From assembly GCF_002042965.1 (NCBI RefSeq), contig NZ_MZNT01000015.1:176058-240057 (forward strand): a DNA stretch of 64,000 bases, given 5' to 3'. Source of the DNA: Paenibacillus sp. 32352 (lineage in GTDB: Bacteria > Bacillota > Bacilli > Paenibacillales > NBRC-103111). Under the pieces are notes generated by a model. That model was not told the DNA's origin and did no database searches. It saw only the letters and a list, made by a program, of their open reading frames with translations. Of the stretch, positions 45,101 to 53,642 are shown piece after piece. Each line of letters starts with the position of its first letter. Position 1 is the first letter of the stretch. A program made the translations under genes and the position numbers.

Positions 45101-45928
45101 GCCCAGATGCACCGTAAAGCTTCGCGTTCGCACCTTCGGATTCGTTTCAGGATTTTCTTGCAGCCAGTCTTTCCGCGTCGGGTCCTGCTTTGGCGATAAA
45201 TAGGAGCGAACGATCGTATACGTTTTTCCATTGTCCTCAATTGTTTCGGGAAATTCATGATTGATCGTTTCCCCGACCTTGTATTTGCCCTTTAGAAATG
45301 TAACTTCTGGTTTTTGAATGACTGTGCCGTCAACGGTTTTTGCGATGACATCGACGGGAAATTCCGCGCTTCGATAGGGTACATGAATGCCGAAATAATC
45401 GTCCAAATCGTCCGGATGCGCCCAATGTTCGGCCCTCTTGATCTCATCCAACGTATAAAAGGGCCCTTTGCGCACGTTGCCGTTCCCGTCGATAGACACC
45501 ATGATGGCATGCAAATATAAGTCGTCGTTGTCTTTGATGTCGCCCATGCCCGCTTTCCACATACCTTCCGTGACGAGCGCCTCGCTGACTTCGTAATAGG
45601 TCGTGACAGGCTGGCCAGGGATGGGCGGATTCGGTTCCTGTCCTACTTGCCGTACTTGCTGGTCCAAAAAAGAGGCGTGTTGGCCGCTTCTCGGATCGCC
45701 GCACTGCATGGGCGTCGTATTCGAACATAATTGGTCACGGCGCACTGTCCAACCCACGGTTCTGTATTTAATGGACGATGTTGCAGCCGTACTGGTGATC
45801 TTAAATTTAATGGTGCCATTTTCAGTTCTGACATCGGGAGGTTCCGCGAAAACAGAGGTTGGAATGGAGAAAAACAAAAATAAGCATGCCAGCAGCATGC
45901 TCAACAATCGTTTATGCAATTTGTTCAT
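42110..45928 (-). CDS. Very large secreted protein (DUF5704-like)
   Basis: 1272 residues with a clear signal peptide (cleavage near SVFA-EP). Two repeats of about 90 residues (about 192-286 and 289-377) share the pattern G-TY-I-RSY followed by a charged segment and a strand ending in EYTE or GIYK; they resemble MucBP-like modules. A Ser/Thr-rich middle and a long beta-rich C-terminal half (from about 700) follow. No LPXTG anchor or terminal membrane helix is present. From memory it fits the large DUF5704/Athe_2463-type exported proteins of Paenibacillus. It sits at the end of the Tad-like block, so it may be a surface adhesin of that machine. Confidence 0.65.
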   Translation of the reverse strand: MNKLHKRLLSMLLACLFLFFSIPTSVFAEPPDVRTENGTIKFKITSTAATSSIKYRTVGWTVRRDQLCSNTTPMQCGDPRSGQHASFLDQQVRQVGQEPNPPIPGQPVTTYYEVSEALVTEGMWKAGMGDIKDNDDLYLHAIMVSIDGNGNVRKGPFYTLDEIKRAEHWAHPDDLDDYFGIHVPYRSAEFPVDVIAKTVDGTVIQKPEVTFLKGKYKVGETINHEFPETIEDNGKTYTIVRSYLSPKQDPTRKDWLQENPETNPKVRTRSFTVHLGGTDAVAEYTENNPVKAIYQKEDGTRLKEVDKGVFATGEEANHTFEGQITSGGQTYEIIRSYVTNNNKPDEKLFVLEKGDPKLKERSILVGSGGSNFIGIYKIPSSVTVASRIEAPETVDQNVTEVDGNFVFEVKSLKNLQSYEITDIRNARLVQTGDKTGTLSGTSTSKTIPIKIPFTSGDKVSVQITVVVKDVDGNTGDSTSDHTVRKGDGGGEPQPGASQQAEVMEPSVSAVIQADARGAEKFDVLQGISTSESLYVNASAKSYLYRNTFAETTGAKQYPISVSRTYTLRWTEYVPGPPDANGNSTTITVPRSDTQTVTKNYSIERRYSYWTIQNLEVYGIQKATVSNYALPSGTVTLMPNGYTPPTVSAAHDPALSAHITDPVYTNVTLPGQTISGGSSRPSVPNEDWKNEAEKAIGKIKVKNDSLVFNGKTIMDNQVVEEKAPTPGAIPAPTMIGQDVLYGKGYLIDASKINKANQPSTGNITYSLIKGIGGGGDKTYPINGINPVTVHTPVVNYASVSDDQAHNQKTQPTSGRSALILDRPFTVTIPTSGQHKDIKGYGNRDYAKYMRDKQVWFPFDVYKADRTTFVPKETWVSIPVEQTQTTFYLPVWVDEGHYDVLFRTFAENSPASFTSQMNANLDLTNHVAAQVVPVEVIGRLYDFRITDIADFAWETVFRTQKGSATPTGNAYWVGTKGIDGAPRGNTPPYVLPVRQGSHPESGKKNVAVKTGYHFKFEVMTKGNMFGSGDGILITPTFYFVDSKGKNRQEVDLYYHSGSRRFIRIGSSDDAEKRYVTLDARLRNVPKQELTDTAAALWSLNGSPGDRQTFIDQYVKDAQKPTYVGGYDIMLLPPQLRTFVGSMQVPSGIDAARANASVQRWRGDYSLPAAPYVVPKDFNLAEYGRTHRLDDHAPVFLKDGYIIVNFNIETIRDQDLNHPHLQYKNAPLDNQWRMEGFQRSFVDPYGATFSLLDGDIVFYHADLSSYDDFGTGGTH

Positions 45929-45932
45929 ATCT

Positions 45933-47039
45933 CTACTCCATCCTTTTCATCGTATGGTTGTAGAATAAACTAGCGCTCGGACTTACTTTCAACGTTGGCC
46001 CCCAATCGCCTCCCACATTCGTGGACATCGAGATATCGGTGTAGCCTTCATACCAAATTCCTTTTTCAAAAGATTGTTGGTTAGGGAACCTTTCATCATA
46101 GAGCAAGTCTTTACTTTCCTTAAACGAAACAAATTTAATCCTGAATTTGGATCGGATATAATTATCGCCGAATCCGTTCCGATAGATCATGGAAGGCTCG
46201 GGATCAAGGTATCCTTCGATCTGAATCTTGTTTTCTTTAACCCAATCCACATACCGCCGGATGTATTTCAATTCCGCATTGGAGCTTTGCACCTTCGTGG
46301 CAAATACCGCCTGCGCCCAAGAATCGTCAATCGTTTTGTAGTCCACATTCAGCCACAACGCGCCGAACGTTTTCAGACGGTTCATCCATATATTCACGTT
46401 TTTCTTATTGAATTCCGGTATGGTTGAATACAATGCCGATGAAACTTTGCTGTCCGTAGGATGCGAGTAGGGGTAGGCCATTTCATACGCTTCATTCGGC
46501 ACATCGGCAAGTATATAAGGATAATCTTGCGCATTCTTGGGTAGGTTGGTTGTGCGAATCAGACGGCCCCATTCATCGTACTTTGCATTGGCGTCTTCTT
46601 GTGTAGAAATAAATACGGTCGATGTCGGGCTATCCCAATTCACTTCCGCCCCCAGCGCTTCGCTGACAAAACGCAGCGGGACAAACGTCCGGCCGCCGCT
46701 GGTGATCGCCTTCGAATCGAAGGCCACCTCTTTGCCGTTGACGAGCGCCCTGCTATCGCCGATCGTAAGCACAATATGCAGGTCGTCCCGCTCAATCGGT
46801 ACGGTCATCGTTTTGGGCTCCCAGCCTACGTTTGCGCCCATCTGTTCCGCGATGAATCGAACTGGCACGAGCGTCCGATTGTTTTCATCGACAAATGCTT
46901 GTGCATCGGGAAACCAGATTTTTTGTCCGTCCATGACGACGCCGACAAAGGACGGAAGTCGGCTCGCCGCGCTTGCCGTTACGGTGAACAAGCTGCAAAG
47001 CATCGCGGCGACAAGTCCTGTAATTATCCATTTTCTCAC
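45933..47039 (-). CDS. Exported stalk-domain protein (copper amine oxidase N-terminal-like)
   Basis: 368 residues from a GTG at 47039, preferred because GGAG lies 8 nt upstream and a normal signal peptide (RKWIITGLVAAMLCSLFTVT, then ASAAS) follows at once. Two tandem stalk repeats cover about residues 30-140: VVMDGQKIWFPDAQAFVDEN-RTLVPVRFIAEQMGA and VNGKEVAFDSKAITSGGRTF then VPLRFVSEALGAEV. The C-terminal 220 residues have no family I know. Stalk domains bind or display at the cell surface in Paenibacillaceae. The gene stops 4 nt before the large secreted protein. Confidence 0.82.
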   Translation of the reverse strand: MRKWIITGLVAAMLCSLFTVTASAASRLPSFVGVVMDGQKIWFPDAQAFVDENNRTLVPVRFIAEQMGANVGWEPKTMTVPIERDDLHIVLTIGDSRALVNGKEVAFDSKAITSGGRTFVPLRFVSEALGAEVNWDSPTSTVFISTQEDANAKYDEWGRLIRTTNLPKNAQDYPYILADVPNEAYEMAYPYSHPTDSKVSSALYSTIPEFNKKNVNIWMNRLKTFGALWLNVDYKTIDDSWAQAVFATKVQSSNAELKYIRRYVDWVKENKIQIEGYLDPEPSMIYRNGFGDNYIRSKFRIKFVSFKESKDLLYDERFPNQQSFEKGIWYEGYTDISMSTNVGGDWGPTLKVSPSASLFYNHTMKRME

Positions 47040-47154
47040 GCCATTTGCTCCTCTCTTCATAGGGGTCATGACAAGTTTGGAAGATTTCGACTGTTAGGTT
47101 CATCATAGAGCCGATCTGACGGCGTGTCCACTTTCCGAAATCACCGCCGTCTCG

Positions 47155-48138
47155 TTAAGATGGCGAGACAGGACAGTCCAGCGGCATATAGCCTTTTTGC
47201 GCGGCCGCTTGTTCGCTGGAAAACGTCTCTTCCACCGGATAAGCAAAGCCGCATGTGCTGCGATAATACACCTTCATGCTTCCTTTCCTAGCCCCGACAA
47301 TCTCCGGCTTCTTGAGCACGCGGCTTCCGCCGAGCGCATAATGGTTGTAAAACTTGCCTCCCATCGGAATGCCTTGGATAAAGGCAAGCACCCCGACATC
47401 ATTCACGGTATTGTGCCATTCCTCCTGCGAAATGGTCGGCAGCATGAAGGTGTAAGAAAAGCCGTATCGGGAAACCGATTCGTTGTGTTTATTGATCCGG
47501 TAGGCGAGTTCGTCTTCAATTGCGCGGACGATGGTGCTCCGGCGCACCTGCTCAAATCGCTCCGCATCCTTTAATAGCGCAATATTCGTCTGCTGCCCGA
47601 CGTCGGCCCGCAAGCCTTCGTGCCAGCTCCGGCTGCCCGCATCGTAAGCGAGGACGAAATCGTCCAGCGTGAACGAAAGGCTGTTGCCCGATGAATCGGC
47701 GTAAGCATACGGCTTTTTCGCTCCCCAAACCGGTTTCTGTTCCGTGTGCCCATCGGCTCCCGTCCACTCCTCCTCGGCATAGACGTAGAAGCCGTCGTAA
47801 CCAATCACGACAATAGCCGGGATATACCGACCCAGTACGCCTTGCGAAACGGGATCGTCGGCAATGCCGAAGCTTGCGTACAGCGTCCGAAAAAAAGCGG
47901 CTATCGCCTCGTCCTTGTTCAGCGCCACCCGCTTGGCCGATTCGTATTGCGTCTCCCGCCGCTGGTCGGTATTGACGGTCAACATCCGCGCCGCGTCATC
48001 CACCGCTGCGTCCAGCGCGGCGTTATAGCGCAGTTCAGTCAATAGCGCCTTCCGCTGCGTTTCGACTTCGATCCGGTTCACGGTCGCAAACGGCAGGAAA
48101 ATGAGCGCCCCGACAATGGCCCATTCAATCAGCCTCAT
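47155..48138 (-). CDS. Membrane-anchored protein of the Tad-like block (a)
   Basis: 327 residues from the ATG at 48138 (GGTGG upstream). One N-terminal membrane helix (RLIEWAIVGALIFLPFATV) is followed by an extracellular domain of about 300 residues without known motifs. N-terminal helix plus soluble domain is the layout of minor pseudopilins or TadE/G-like proteins. It overlaps the previous gene by 14 nt and is the fourth such small protein after TadB-C. Role in a pilus is inferred from context. Confidence 0.6.
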   Translation of the reverse strand: MRLIEWAIVGALIFLPFATVNRIEVETQRKALLTELRYNAALDAAVDDAARMLTVNTDQRRETQYESAKRVALNKDEAIAAFFRTLYASFGIADDPVSQGVLGRYIPAIVVIGYDGFYVYAEEEWTGADGHTEQKPVWGAKKPYAYADSSGNSLSFTLDDFVLAYDAGSRSWHEGLRADVGQQTNIALLKDAERFEQVRRSTIVRAIEDELAYRINKHNESVSRYGFSYTFMLPTISQEEWHNTVNDVGVLAFIQGIPMGGKFYNHYALGGSRVLKKPEIVGARKGSMKVYYRSTCGFAYPVEETFSSEQAAAQKGYMPLDCPVSPS

Positions 48139-48673
48139 TGCGCACCACCCCGCCGTAAGGAATGAAGATTTTTTCATTTGGACTGATGGCCTGGTTCAGA
48201 AAATCGAACAGGATCGTGCCGGGAGTCCGGTTCGTATTTTTGACCGTGACCGCAAACGTGTCGCCGACCCGCAGCTTGTAGCGTCTCGCCGGATCGTCTT
48301 TTGCGGCCGCGCTGTTTGGGAACAGAACAGGCAAAATCTGTGCGTTGTAAAACTTGTCGTAGTGTACTTCGTAGCTGCCCCGAAACGTGTCCGGCCTTGT
48401 CGGGTCGTCGTAAACCGGCACGTACTTTTTGCTGCCGTGTTCCATTTGCACATCGAAGGTGTTGCCCGTTGCGGCAATCGCCTCCATAAAGTCGTTGTAC
48501 ATGGTCGGCGACACAAAGCCTTTGTCCCGCACCGCATCCACAAACGTTGTCGTCGCCCGCAGGACGACCAGTTCCGAAATATCGTCCTGCTGGTCGAAGG
48601 CTGCGGAAATGGGGTAGAGGTAGAGCAAAAGAACGGCAATGAGCGCCGCGAAAACTTTCGAGATACTGTTCAT
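48125..48673 (-). CDS. Membrane-anchored protein of the Tad-like block (b)
   Basis: 182 residues from the ATG at 48673 (AAGGAG 6 nt upstream). Hydrophobic N-terminal helix (ISKVFAALIAVLLLYLYPIS), then a mixed domain with TTTFVDAVRDKGFVSPTMYN and a YVPVYDDPTRPDTF segment. The arrangement suits a minor pilin or a TadE/F-like protein. It lies 10 nt after the preceding gene. No sequence family is recognised. Confidence 0.6.
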   Translation of the reverse strand: MNSISKVFAALIAVLLLYLYPISAAFDQQDDISELVVLRATTTFVDAVRDKGFVSPTMYNDFMEAIAATGNTFDVQMEHGSKKYVPVYDDPTRPDTFRGSYEVHYDKFYNAQILPVLFPNSAAAKDDPARRYKLRVGDTFAVTVKNTNRTPGTILFDFLNQAISPNEKIFIPYGGVVRNEAD

Positions 48674-48683
48674 GGCATTCTCC

Positions 48684-49073
48684 TTAACGTAAAGCGAAAA
48701 TGAGACGCACCAGTTGTCCGGACGCATCTCGCTGGGCGACTGCCGTATACCGGGCATTCAGGCGAACGCCGGCGGGGACGAACGGGTCCCGATCGAGCGG
48801 CGGCGCGTATCGAACGCCGTCCACCACAATTTCCGCGTCTCCCGTCTCCAGCCGGGCAACAGACTGCGCTACCTCTGCGCCGGATACGGTGCCGTCGCCG
48901 GCAATCGGCGAAAACGCCATCTGCACGTTGCGATCCAGCGACTTTCCCGACACATAGGCGGTGGCGTTCAGCGCAGCCCCGGTTTGAAAAAGCAGCAGTC
49001 CGCTCGTTACGGCCATCAGAAAAAGAAGACAGGCCACACACATTTCCAGCATCGTTCTGGGGGCATATTCCAT
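48684..49073 (-). CDS. Pilin-like small protein (c)
   Basis: 129 residues from the ATG at 49073 (AAGGAGG upstream). The first 30 residues are a hydrophobic helix (MLEMCVACLLFLMAVTSGLL), then a small extracellular domain. This matches the TadE-like or pseudopilin form. It is probably co-transcribed with the neighbours on both sides. The family cannot be fixed. Confidence 0.6.
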   Translation of the reverse strand: MEYAPRTMLEMCVACLLFLMAVTSGLLLFQTGAALNATAYVSGKSLDRNVQMAFSPIAGDGTVSGAEVAQSVARLETGDAEIVVDGVRYAPPLDRDPFVPAGVRLNARYTAVAQRDASGQLVRLIFALR

Positions 49074-49156
49074 CGGCTTCCTCCTTGAAAAACGCCGAGG
49101 CGTCCGTCTATACCCGAAAGGACGCCCCATCAGCGTTGTGATGTCAGCACGGACGC

Positions 49157-49636
49157 TTACTGTTGCCGAAACACAATGCCGCGGATGACGTTGCTGCTAT
49201 CGTGCACGAGTTGCGCCCGAAATTTCCCGCTCGGATTGACGTAGTTGATATTCGCTTCATCGAGCGCATGGCTCAGTTGCCCCGGCGCATCACCAACCAC
49301 TGAGCCGTAGGTCACGCTGTCGATCGGAACACCAGTGTTGATCACCTTGCCATACCACTGCCCCGCCGGATTTTTCCCGGTGACAATCTGGATGCCGAAC
49401 TGGTCTTGATCGCTGAACTTGCGCAGCGCGTTGACCACCTGACTGCCCGACAACGTCGTGTTGTCGTACACCGTAAACGCCGTTTGCGACAGCTCCGTCT
49501 GGATATTGCTGAAATTGCTTTGCGCCGCCTTGGTGGAGTCTTGCGCGGAAATAAACAATACGACGGCGAGGGTAATGAGCGCGATGGCAAGAAAAATGCC
49601 TGCCGCCATCACGAGTGCTTTTTGCGCGTTGGACAT
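49157..49636 (-). CDS. Pilin-like protein (d)
   Basis: 159 residues with an N-terminal membrane helix (KALVMAAGIFLAIALITLAV), a helical stretch rich in Ser/Gln/Thr (SAQDSTKAAQSNFSNIQTEL) and a small C-terminal domain. This is the N-terminal-helix shape of archaeal-type and type IV pilins. It directly follows TadB-C, the usual place of a structural pilin. No prepilin peptidase gene is in the window, so processing would depend on the host. Confidence 0.6.
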   Translation of the reverse strand: MSNAQKALVMAAGIFLAIALITLAVVLFISAQDSTKAAQSNFSNIQTELSQTAFTVYDNTTLSGSQVVNALRKFSDQDQFGIQIVTGKNPAGQWYGKVINTGVPIDSVTYGSVVGDAPGQLSHALDEANINYVNPSGKFRAQLVHDSSNVIRGIVFRQQ

Positions 49637-49711
49637 GAACCGATCTCTCCTTCAAATAAAATTCGAAATAAAAAGACACTTCCCGATTGGAAAGCGCCGC
49701 AACATGTCCGT

Positions 49712-51781
49712 TTACTGAATGCGTTGAATCTGTTCGTAGTAAACGGACATCTGGTGCAAGCTGACGATGACGAGCGGAATGACCAGATAGCCGAAAATGA
49801 GGGCCATCATCGGCGCAAACCCGATCCATTTTCCCCAGCCCGCCTTTTGCTCGATCAATTGCTCGTACTCCTGTTTGCGCTGCTCCTGCGCATAAGCCTG
49901 TTCCGACTCCAGGTCGTCGAACGCTTCCCGAATCGGCAAACTTTGCGCCGCCAGTTCCAGCTTTTCGACCGTGCGGACGAACGGCACAAACGGCGCATCC
50001 TCTTTCAGCTGCGCCAGCGCCTGATCCGCGCCCTGTTCGAAGTGAAGCAAGCAGGTTTGCAGCGGTTCCTTGAACACGCGGGCAAACTGTTCCATCCAGA
50101 TGAGCAGATGCTCGACCGACATCCGGTCCATATCCGCCAGCATGGCGATGACGGCATGCAGTTGATCCACTTCATGCTTCATCTCCATCTGCCGCATGCG
50201 CCGCTGGAACAACCGAACGCCGACCGGCATGGCGTAGCCGCCCCATCCCGCGAGAGCGGCGAGGAGCGCTTCCCACCACTTCACATACTGATTGTCCAGC
50301 TTCGTGAGCTTGACCATAATGCGCCGAGCCGCGGCGCGAAGCTGATCGTCCTGATTCGCCGTCGGCGTTTCGCTGCGGAGCAGGGCCATCACCGTTTCTT
50401 CGGTGCGGTGCTTCACCTCCTTTACGCGATCGATGATGCGGCGATCGAGCGCCGCCGCCTCGCGCGCCTTGGCTTCCTCCTCCGGCGAAAGTTGGCCGAA
50501 CAGGATGCCCGGCTTTACCGGCACATACAGGATTTGATGCCGGCTTGCGGCATGAAGCGTAATAAACATCCCGAGCACTGCCAGAAAAGCCATGCCCCCC
50601 GCCACGATGCGCTGCACATAGAGCCATTCCAGCCGAAGCGGCGACGCGGTGTCTTTAAGCAGCTTGACCATGCGGTCAGCTTCCCGGGAACCGGGGGCGG
50701 GACCGAAACGATGCACAACCCAGCGCATCCACGGCCATTCGCAAACCCGTTTCTCCCATCTTTTTCGGCCGGTTGGTTTTGGACTCGCGTCCAGCTCCTG
50801 AATGTTCCGCAGCAGGACGTAGGACAGCCATACGACCGCAATCAGGCCGATTTTCACGATCCAGCCGGTCGTGCTCGCATAAAAGGCGTCCATGGCCGGA
50901 AAGTAATGGCTGGCCCAAGCTTCGATCGGCCGGGTAAACAAGAGCGGCAACAGCGCGATGGCGGTCAGTCCTTGCAACAGGAAACTGAGGCGCTCGCGGC
51001 GCAGCAGTTCCAGATTCAGTTCTGTCGCGAGCTTCCCGAGCGCCTTCAAGTACACGGAACCGGCTGCGGTTCGTTTGTCGCCGTATTCCTTCACCAGATG
51101 CGACAGCCCGGCCAAGCCCTGCAAATAGCGGTTCGGCGCGCTCTCGATATACTGCGCCAGCCGCTGCTCGGCGTCGCTTGCCGTGAGCACTTCGTATATT
51201 TCGTGTCCGTGCAGCGCCATCTCATACGGCGCGCCGTCCGCCGCTTCATAAATGGCTTCTTCCACCATGCCATGACGATGATAATGATGACGCACATCCG
51301 AGAAAAAATGCCGGAGTTGCCGAAGCAGTCGCGTCTCCAGCCGATGGACCAGGTTGTCCGAAAAGATCCCGTGGCCAACCCAAAAGCCGATGCCAATCAT
51401 GCCGAGCGCGGCCGGGTCGCGCACGCCGAGCGCCAGCGGAACAGCCGCCGCGAGCAGCACGCCCCATATGAGGAGCGCCGTCTTCATCGTCTCCAGCCGC
51501 AGCTTCCATTCGTCGCCAAGCTGGAGAATGGTCATTCGTTTGCGAAGTTGGTGCAAATAAGCGCGTAGAATCGGTACGCGTTCGCATAGGCGATACAACT
51601 GCTGCAACACGCTATTCAGCGCTTGCTTATTGCGGGCTTTGCCCGGTTTGCGCAACGCTTCATACCGCCGAACGGCCTCCGCGTCCGAACCGTGGCGGGA
51701 TACCCATTGAAACGCCGCCACCATCACAAGGAACAATACCGTCGCGGCGCCCAGCAAAAGGGACAGCCATTCAAGCCTCAT
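49712..51781 (-). CDS. TadB-TadC-like fused membrane platform protein
   Basis: 689 residues from the ATG at 51781 (GGGGGG 6 nt upstream). This is about twice the size of TadB or TadC and contains two type II secretion F-like halves. The first half has membrane helices near 105-140 and 270-330 around LLRQLRHFFSDVRHHYHRHG. The second has helices near 425-445, 530-550 and 650-670 around MKHEVDQLHAVIAMLADMDR and the conserved LELAAQSLPIREAFDDLESE. It would form the inner-membrane platform for pilin assembly. It overlaps tadA by 11 nt. Confidence 0.8.
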   Translation of the reverse strand: MRLEWLSLLLGAATVLFLVMVAAFQWVSRHGSDAEAVRRYEALRKPGKARNKQALNSVLQQLYRLCERVPILRAYLHQLRKRMTILQLGDEWKLRLETMKTALLIWGVLLAAAVPLALGVRDPAALGMIGIGFWVGHGIFSDNLVHRLETRLLRQLRHFFSDVRHHYHRHGMVEEAIYEAADGAPYEMALHGHEIYEVLTASDAEQRLAQYIESAPNRYLQGLAGLSHLVKEYGDKRTAAGSVYLKALGKLATELNLELLRRERLSFLLQGLTAIALLPLLFTRPIEAWASHYFPAMDAFYASTTGWIVKIGLIAVVWLSYVLLRNIQELDASPKPTGRKRWEKRVCEWPWMRWVVHRFGPAPGSREADRMVKLLKDTASPLRLEWLYVQRIVAGGMAFLAVLGMFITLHAASRHQILYVPVKPGILFGQLSPEEEAKAREAAALDRRIIDRVKEVKHRTEETVMALLRSETPTANQDDQLRAAARRIMVKLTKLDNQYVKWWEALLAALAGWGGYAMPVGVRLFQRRMRQMEMKHEVDQLHAVIAMLADMDRMSVEHLLIWMEQFARVFKEPLQTCLLHFEQGADQALAQLKEDAPFVPFVRTVEKLELAAQSLPIREAFDDLESEQAYAQEQRKQEYEQLIEQKAGWGKWIGFAPMMALIFGYLVIPLVIVSLHQMSVYYEQIQRIQ

Positions 51782-53642
51782 CGCTATCCCCCCAGTGAAC
51801 CGCCAAAAACGCCTCGAACGCCGCCTGGTCCGGCCCGGCGAGGCATGCAGCGATTTCCTTGCGGCTTCGCTCGGACAACGGATGAACGGCGACATAGCGT
51901 CCGTCGCGGTACTCGATGACGTTCCGCGCGACGTAAAGCGGGCGGTCCGTCGAGCGGCGGAAGTATTCCAGCATCGTCTCCATGAACGCCGTCATTTTTT
52001 CCTCGGTCGTCGTTTTGTGGCGGAACGTCTCCGGGTAGGCCGTCTCCTGCTCCACCGGCACACATTCGGTAATCCGTTCGATGTAGCGATGTCCGTCCGC
52101 GTCCCGCCTGAGGTGAATGTCGAAGTTGATGACGCTGACGACCTGCTGCTCGGCCACTTTTTCGTTCGTAAACACCCTTGTCTTCAGCAGCGAATTGCGC
52201 AGCGAATAGACGAGATCGCGGAACGTTTTGGCGTGATGCGTAAACAAGGTGAACAGCGAAGCGACCTGCGCCATCTGCACCATCCAGGCGGCAACCGGGT
52301 CGGTCGCCACTTCTCCCAAAATATTGACCGAGCCGTCCGTTTTTTTCTGGATGTCCAGACCGTCCTGCCCGGAGATCGTTTCCGTTTCCCGCAAGCTTAA
52401 AATGTTGCGTTCCCGGTATATTTTCCGAAGCTGCAGCTCAAAGCTCATTTCCTGCACCCGGATCGGCAAGATGGCCGGAATGTAGCGCACCATCGCCATC
52501 AAGAGCGTCGTTTTGCCGCTGCCTTGTGCGCCGGTGATGGCCGTGATGCGTTCTCCCATAACGAGGTATCGGATCAGCCCAATGGGAAGCTCAGCGTTGT
52601 CATCCTGGATCAATTGTTCGAGCGTGGCGTTTTGCACATCGAATTTGCGCACAAAAAAAGCCCACGATTCGCTGAACCGGGGGCGCAGCACGACGACGCG
52701 GGAGCCATCGGCCATTTCGTTCACCTTATAACCGTTCGCCTCGGACAACTGACCGGGGAAATTATGTTTGTACACGTTCTGGCACACGCGCCTTAGCTCT
52801 TGCTCCGAACCGAAAGACAGAAAGCTCAAATGAATAGATTTCCCTTTATAAAACAGCCATACGCTGTCATGCGACCTCGGCACCTCGGAAAGCTGCGCTT
52901 CCTCCTCCAGGCTCCATTCGCCTTCCCACATCGAGGGCGGGATGCCGGAGACGCCCCCCGATACGCCGTCGATTTTCATGTCGCGGATTTCGTCGATGAC
53001 GCTAAACCCTTTGTACTGCTGGTAGATCCGCTGCACAACGATCTGCGTTTTGTCCCCGGCAGACAGCTTACGCGCTTCCTGCTTGTAAATGTCGCGGATT
53101 TCGTCGGCGGTAATCCGATATGACTCGGTTTCTTCGTCTTCCATACTCCGTTTGGGGCGATCCAATTCGTATTTTTGAATCAGTTCGTCCAGTGCTCTCA
53201 ACCGATGTTGTTTCTTAAACAGATAGAGCAGGATGTCAAACTGATCTTGCGGTGAGAGCGCCTGCGGGTCATCAAACGGCAGAAGCCGATTCAGGTTATT
53301 GTCGTCCAGATTGTAGCGCTGTTCGAGCAAATCGGCGATGACCTGCTTCACATACGCCTTGTCCCGCAAATCTCCGGACGTGCAGCCCCGCAGCGCTTTC
53401 TTGAGTTCTGCGCGCTTGTTTTTGCGACGGCGGTATTCTTCTTCCGACATGCCGAAGTCGATCAGGCTGCTGCTCGTCATCTCGTGCAGCGCCTCTTTCA
53501 CAAACGTGGTCATCGCTTCCAGCGTGTAGGCCGGTTTTTCGTCCGGCTGCTCCGGCAAGCGGCGGCTCATGCGCAAATAGAGCAAGACGCCAATCGCGAT
53601 GAGGATGCCCGCCAGAAGCAAGCCGTTCAGCGCGAACATCAT
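51771..53642 (-). CDS. TadA/CpaF-like secretion ATPase
   Basis: 623 residues: one N-terminal membrane helix (unusual for TadA), a helical region, then a type II/IV secretion ATPase. Walker A is ITGAQGSGKTTLLMAMVRY (near 370), followed by PIRVQEMSFELQLRKIYRER (Asp-box region) and the degenerate Walker B NILGEVATDPVAAWMVQMAQ with downstream LFTHHAKTFRDLVYSLRNSL (His-box). It would drive pilin assembly or secretion. It overlaps the TadZ-like gene by 4 nt and TadB-C by 11 nt. A strong terminator-like hairpin lies inside the gene. Confidence 0.85.
   Translation of the reverse strand: MMFALNGLLLAGILIAIGVLLYLRMSRRLPEQPDEKPAYTLEAMTTFVKEALHEMTSSSLIDFGMSEEEYRRRKNKRAELKKALRGCTSGDLRDKAYVKQVIADLLEQRYNLDDNNLNRLLPFDDPQALSPQDQFDILLYLFKKQHRLRALDELIQKYELDRPKRSMEDEETESYRITADEIRDIYKQEARKLSAGDKTQIVVQRIYQQYKGFSVIDEIRDMKIDGVSGGVSGIPPSMWEGEWSLEEEAQLSEVPRSHDSVWLFYKGKSIHLSFLSFGSEQELRRVCQNVYKHNFPGQLSEANGYKVNEMADGSRVVVLRPRFSESWAFFVRKFDVQNATLEQLIQDDNAELPIGLIRYLVMGERITAITGAQGSGKTTLLMAMVRYIPAILPIRVQEMSFELQLRKIYRERNILSLRETETISGQDGLDIQKKTDGSVNILGEVATDPVAAWMVQMAQVASLFTLFTHHAKTFRDLVYSLRNSLLKTRVFTNEKVAEQQVVSVINFDIHLRRDADGHRYIERITECVPVEQETAYPETFRHKTTTEEKMTAFMETMLEYFRRSTDRPLYVARNVIEYRDGRYVAVHPLSERSRKEIAACLAGPDQAAFEAFLAVHWGDSDEA
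52653..52684 (-). promoter_or_regulatory. Strong terminator-like hairpin within tadA
   Basis: GCCCCCGGTTC (52674-52684) pairs with GAATCGTGGGC (52660-52670) with one mismatch and one wobble around the triloop AGC, followed by seven T residues on the coding strand. It lies about 960 nt into the gene. Confidence 0.55.

Noticed and set aside
49406..51568. 720-codon open frame on the plus strand opposite the TadB-TadC gene
   Set aside because: Antisense to a well-supported gene in GC-rich codons, with no ribosome binding site and no recognisable domain. A codon-bias shadow.
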